A DNA stretch of 16,982 nucleotides from an uncultured Clostridia bacterium (GTDB lineage Bacteria; Bacillota; Clostridia; TANB77; CAG-508): assembly GCA_947631385.1 (NCBI GenBank), contig CANRLE010000017.1, positions 1 through 16,982 on the forward strand, in the 5' to 3' direction. Position numbers and translations under genes: made by a program. This document shows, one piece after another, positions 14,566 to 16,982 of this stretch. The notes beneath the pieces were generated by a model, which was not told where the DNA came from, did no database searches, and saw only the letters and a program-made list of their open reading frames with translations. How positions within the stretch are numbered: position 1 is the first letter of the stretch; each line of letters starts with the position of its first letter.

Positions 14566-15959
14566 TATAATTCCACCTTTCTAATTTCCATACCATCTTT
14601 GGTATCTTTTATTTCATATCCTTTATTTTTAATTAATTCTCTTAATTCATCTGATTTTGCCCAATCTTTACTTTCCCTTGCTTGTTTCCTTTGTTCTACT
14701 AACTGCATAATTTCTTCTGGTATTTCTGTTTGTACATTTTTTGTTTTCTCTCCTATTTTCAAACCTAAAACTGTATCAAATTTAGCAAGTAACTCTGCAA
14801 ATTTAGGAGATTTTTTCTCCATTCTAACTACTTCCCATACAATTCCCATAGCTGCTGGCATATTCAAATCATCATTTATTGCTTGATGAAATTTTTCTTC
14901 TAATTGTTTTATTTCTTCATCATCAACATTGTCTTTTCCTTCTAGATGCATTTGATATCCATTTTTTAAACGTTCTAATGATTTTGAAGTAGCCTCTATT
15001 GCTTCCCATGTGAAATTCAATTTATTTCTATAATGGCAAGAATAGCTAAATAGTCTATATACTAATGGGTCATATCCTCTTTGGCACAAGTCTTTAATCA
15101 AATATACATTTCCTAAACTTTTTGACATTTTTCCGCCATCAATAAGTAAATACTCTCCATGCATCCAATAATTAGCAGGTATCTTACCACATCTTCCTTT
15201 ACTTTGTGCAATTTCATTTTCGTGATGTGTTGGAATTAAGTCAATTCCTCCTGTATGAATGTCAAATTGTTCGCCTAAATATTTTTGTCCCATAGCTGAA
15301 CATTCAATATGCCATCCCGGATAGCTTGCTCCCCAAGGACTATCCCATTTCATCAAATGATTTTCTGGTGCCTTTATCCATAATGCAAAATCATATGGAC
15401 TCTTTTTTTCTTTGTCTACATCGACTCTAGCTCCTGCTTTTTGCTCCTCTAAATTTAGATTTGATAAAATAGGGTACTTATCTAATTTTGAAATATCAAA
15501 ATATATAGCTGTTGATGTTTCATAAGCATAACCATTTTCTACTAATTTTTCAACATATTCAAGCATTTCCTTTATATGATCAGTAGCTTTACAAATAATT
15601 TCTGGTGTTTCAATATTTAAAAGTTCTAAATCCTGAAAAAACAGTTTTGTATAATATTCAGCAATTTCCATTGGCGATTTATGCTCTTCTCTTGCTGTTT
15701 TTATCATTTTGTCTTCGCCCTCATCACCATCTGAAACTAAATGACCTACATCAGTTATATTCATGGCATGTTTTAAAGTATAACCATTATACTTTAAAAC
15801 TCTTCTTAAAACATCTTGAAAAATATTTGTCCTCATATTTCCAATAGTAGCATCTTTATACACAGTTGGTCCACAAGAGTAAATTCTTACCTCTTTGTCA
15901 TCAATAGGTACAAATTTTTCCTTTTTCTTTGTTAATGTATTATAAAAATATAAATCCAT
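14565..15959 (-). CDS. cysS: cysteinyl-tRNA synthetase
   Basis: Class I aminoacyl-tRNA synthetase charging tRNA-Cys, 464 residues, normal length. Zinc-site residues are present: C29 in SCGPTVY, C220 in GWHIECSAMG, and H245/H246 with E247 in THHENE. KMSKSLGN is at 277-284. The HIGH-equivalent is unusual: TIGN (38-41) in YKDATIGNMRTNIFQDVL, where the first His is Thr. MNITDVGHL (66-74) and the DGDEGEDKM segment (77-85) are typical of one CysRS subgroup. The C-terminal DALR-like region about 350-464 includes LNMPAAMGI. ATG start with AAGGAGGAT upstream; 62 bases after the PBP gene, a gap holding an inverted repeat. The stop overlaps the galE start by one base. Confidence 0.95.
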   Translation of the reverse strand: MDLYFYNTLTKKKEKFVPIDDKEVRIYSCGPTVYKDATIGNMRTNIFQDVLRRVLKYNGYTLKHAMNITDVGHLVSDGDEGEDKMIKTAREEHKSPMEIAEYYTKLFFQDLELLNIETPEIICKATDHIKEMLEYVEKLVENGYAYETSTAIYFDISKLDKYPILSNLNLEEQKAGARVDVDKEKKSPYDFALWIKAPENHLMKWDSPWGASYPGWHIECSAMGQKYLGEQFDIHTGGIDLIPTHHENEIAQSKGRCGKIPANYWMHGEYLLIDGGKMSKSLGNVYLIKDLCQRGYDPLVYRLFSYSCHYRNKLNFTWEAIEATSKSLERLKNGYQMHLEGKDNVDDEEIKQLEEKFHQAINDDLNMPAAMGIVWEVVRMEKKSPKFAELLAKFDTVLGLKIGEKTKNVQTEIPEEIMQLVEQRKQARESKDWAKSDELRELIKNKGYEIKDTKDGMEIRKVEL

Positions 15960-15986
15960 ACTATATCCTCCTTATTATTTGAATAT

Positions 15987-16016
15987 GAGATGTGAAAGCT
16001 TTAATTTTCACATCTC
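15987..16016 (-). terminator. inverted repeat between the PBP gene and cysS, possible terminator or attenuator
   Basis: GAGATGTGAAA and TTTCACATCTC form a perfect 11-bp inverted repeat around an 8-base loop, starting six bases after the PBP stop. For minus-strand transcripts the hairpin is followed by ATATTCAAATAA, which is not a good U-tract; on the plus strand it is followed by only TTTT. It is therefore either a weak terminator or processing/stability hairpin at the end of the PBP message, or part of the short cysS leader. The structure is directly visible; the role is uncertain. Confidence 0.5.
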
Positions 16017-16021
16017 TTTTG

Positions 16022-16982
16022 TTAATTTGCTTTTCCAGAATTAGTATTATTTACTGTTATTGTATTATTGGTTTTGTTTTGATTAGCTGTACTTCCTCCT
16101 GTACCATTTGTGTTACTAATATTTGTGCCATTCTTTCCACTTGTATTTGTATTTGTATTTGTTGGTTTTGCTGTATTTGTAGTATTAGTTGTATTCGTTT
16201 TTGGTTTTTCTTTTGGTTTTGTGTGAATTGTACACATTTCCTCTATTCTACTAATATCTGCTTGGCTTGAACCACCTACAGTTTTCCATAACTTCAAGTT
16301 TTCTTTTGGTCTAACTCCACCATAATTTCTTGTTATAGGAGTTACATATTCTGAACAATATTGTGTTGCCACCTTTTGAGATTCTGGACATATAAGTTGT
16401 GAGCCGTGTCCTTGACATGTTTCTGGCAAATTATCTGCTGTGAATATTTCCTTATAAGTGTTCGTACATCCTGTTGTTGCAATACATCCAGTTATTTTAC
16501 ATACAGTTTGCTCTACTATTCCATCTGGTTTTGTAAAAGTAGCTTTAGGTAATCCATTATGAATTGTAGTCATAACATTATCCCAAATTTGACCTGCTGG
16601 ATTTGTTTGATTATTGAAGTCTCTTACCTCTTCTGGTTGATCATATCCAAACCAACAAGCTGCTGCATAATATGGTGTAAATCCACAAAGCCATCTATCT
16701 TTACTTCCATCTGTTGTTCCTGTTTTAGCAGCTACACTCATTCCAGAAATTGCACAATAAGTTGCTGTACCTTTAGTAACTGGTTCTTGTAATATAGATT
16801 TTACTATATAGGCATTTTGTGCTGATATTACTCTTCTCTTTTCTTGATTTGGTGTCATTACTACATTTCCATCAGAATCTTCTACTTTAAGATAAAATGT
16901 AGGTTCAATATATTCTCCATCATTAGCAATTGCTGAATAAGCACCTGCCATTTGTAATGGAGAAATACCATTACTAATTCCT
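16022..16982 (-). CDS. class A penicillin-binding protein (PBP1A-like), C-terminal 319 residues
   Basis: C-terminal part of a bifunctional peptidoglycan synthase anchored in the membrane; the glycosyltransferase domain and start lie beyond the right edge. The open frame continues to the window end and reads NGISPLQMAGAYSAIANDGE, the conserved segment of PBP1A transpeptidase domains. SVAAKTGTTDGSKDRW (about residues 82-97 of the visible part) contains the KTG active-site motif and is followed by the family's GFTPYYAAACWFGYD. After the transpeptidase comes a region with about eight cysteines (for example CKITGCIATTGC, NLPETCQGHGSQLIC), a type seen in clostridial PBPs. The last 60 or so residues are a low-complexity Asn/Thr/Gly tail, probably flexible and extracytoplasmic. 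The visible ATG at 16951 is internal, not a start. Exact paralogue name cannot be fixed from the C-terminus. Confidence 0.93.
   Translation of the reverse strand, partial: GISNGISPLQMAGAYSAIANDGEYIEPTFYLKVEDSDGNVVMTPNQEKRRVISAQNAYIVKSILQEPVTKGTATYCAISGMSVAAKTGTTDGSKDRWLCGFTPYYAAACWFGYDQPEEVRDFNNQTNPAGQIWDNVMTTIHNGLPKATFTKPDGIVEQTVCKITGCIATTGCTNTYKEIFTADNLPETCQGHGSQLICPESQKVATQYCSEYVTPITRNYGGVRPKENLKLWKTVGGSSQADISRIEEMCTIHTKPKEKPKTNTTNTTNTAKPTNTNTNTSGKNGTNISNTNGTGGSTANQNKTNNTITVNNTNSGKAN
16141..16162. repeat. hexanucleotide tandem repeat in the PBP tail
   Basis: TTGTAT occurs three times in a row followed by a partial TTGT copy. On the coding (minus) strand it encodes alternating Thr-Asn. Because the unit is six bases, gain or loss of copies keeps the frame and only changes tail length. 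It is short, so it may be simple codon-biased low complexity rather than a true variable locus. Confidence 0.6.

Noticed and set aside
15960..16021. T-box riboswitch before cysS (and before argS at 13554-13563)
   Set aside because: Gaps of 62 and 10 bases are far too short and lack the T-box sequence.
16440..16640. Cysteine-rich region of the PBP as a new metal-binding module
   Set aside because: Cysteine pairs after the transpeptidase domain are, to my knowledge, usual in clostridial class A PBPs and could simply form disulfides.
631..16792. Many plus-strand open frames of 60-130 codons, for example 7014-7412, 7815-8183, 11467-11802 and 15992-16270
   Set aside because: Each lies opposite a well-supported minus-strand gene, is rich in Phe/Leu/Ser/Cys as expected from reverse reading of AT-rich coding DNA, and shows no recognisable domain.
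1..16982. CRISPR arrays, tRNA or rRNA genes, insertion sequences, attachment sites
   Set aside because: No spaced direct repeats, no cloverleaf-like sequence, no transposase or integrase reading frame and no terminal inverted repeats were seen.

Overview
The window reads as a chromosomal segment of a low-GC, Gram-positive bacterium of the Clostridia type. The evidence is a very AT-rich sequence with strong AGGAGG-like ribosome sites, an LCP-family wall polymer ligase, an EpsG-like polymerase, SLH surface-anchoring repeats and a clostridial-style class A penicillin-binding protein. An uncultured gut clostridium is plausible, but that is inference. Every gene I accept lies on the minus strand, so transcription runs from the right end of the window to the left. 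No stretch over 300 bases lacks a gene.

Right part (about 10716-16982), in transcription order: the C-terminal part of a class A PBP with its 5' end outside the window, then cysS, galE, argS and an LCP-family protein. These are tightly packed; the cysS stop and galE start share one base. A hairpin-forming inverted repeat separates the PBP gene from cysS.

Middle and left part (1-10689): a perfect-consensus vegetative promoter (TTGACA, 17 bp, TATAAT) at 10661-10689 starts a long polysaccharide operon. In order it holds a priming sugar-phosphate transferase, a DUF4422 protein, a GT2 and a GT4 glycosyltransferase, a large secreted surface protein (signal peptide, BspA-like leucine-rich repeats, CAP domain, Ig-like region, three SLH repeats), an acyltransferase-3 membrane protein, an EpsG/Wzy-like polymerase, a polysaccharide pyruvyl transferase and the first 282 codons of a Wzx-type flippase that runs off the left edge. 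This is nearly a whole Wzx/Wzy-type capsule or exopolysaccharide pathway: prime, extend, decorate, flip, polymerise. GalE could supply UDP-galactose and the LCP protein could attach the finished polymer to the wall.

Two adjacent genes, the LRR-CAP-SLH protein and the acyltransferase, are each broken into two overlapping or near-adjacent reading frames by what looks like a single small indel. The most suggestive link is that an SLH-anchored protein shares an operon with a pyruvyl transferase, since SLH domains of other Gram-positives bind pyruvylated wall polymers. Otherwise the parts are recognisable families, and I do not see a clearly new type of system.
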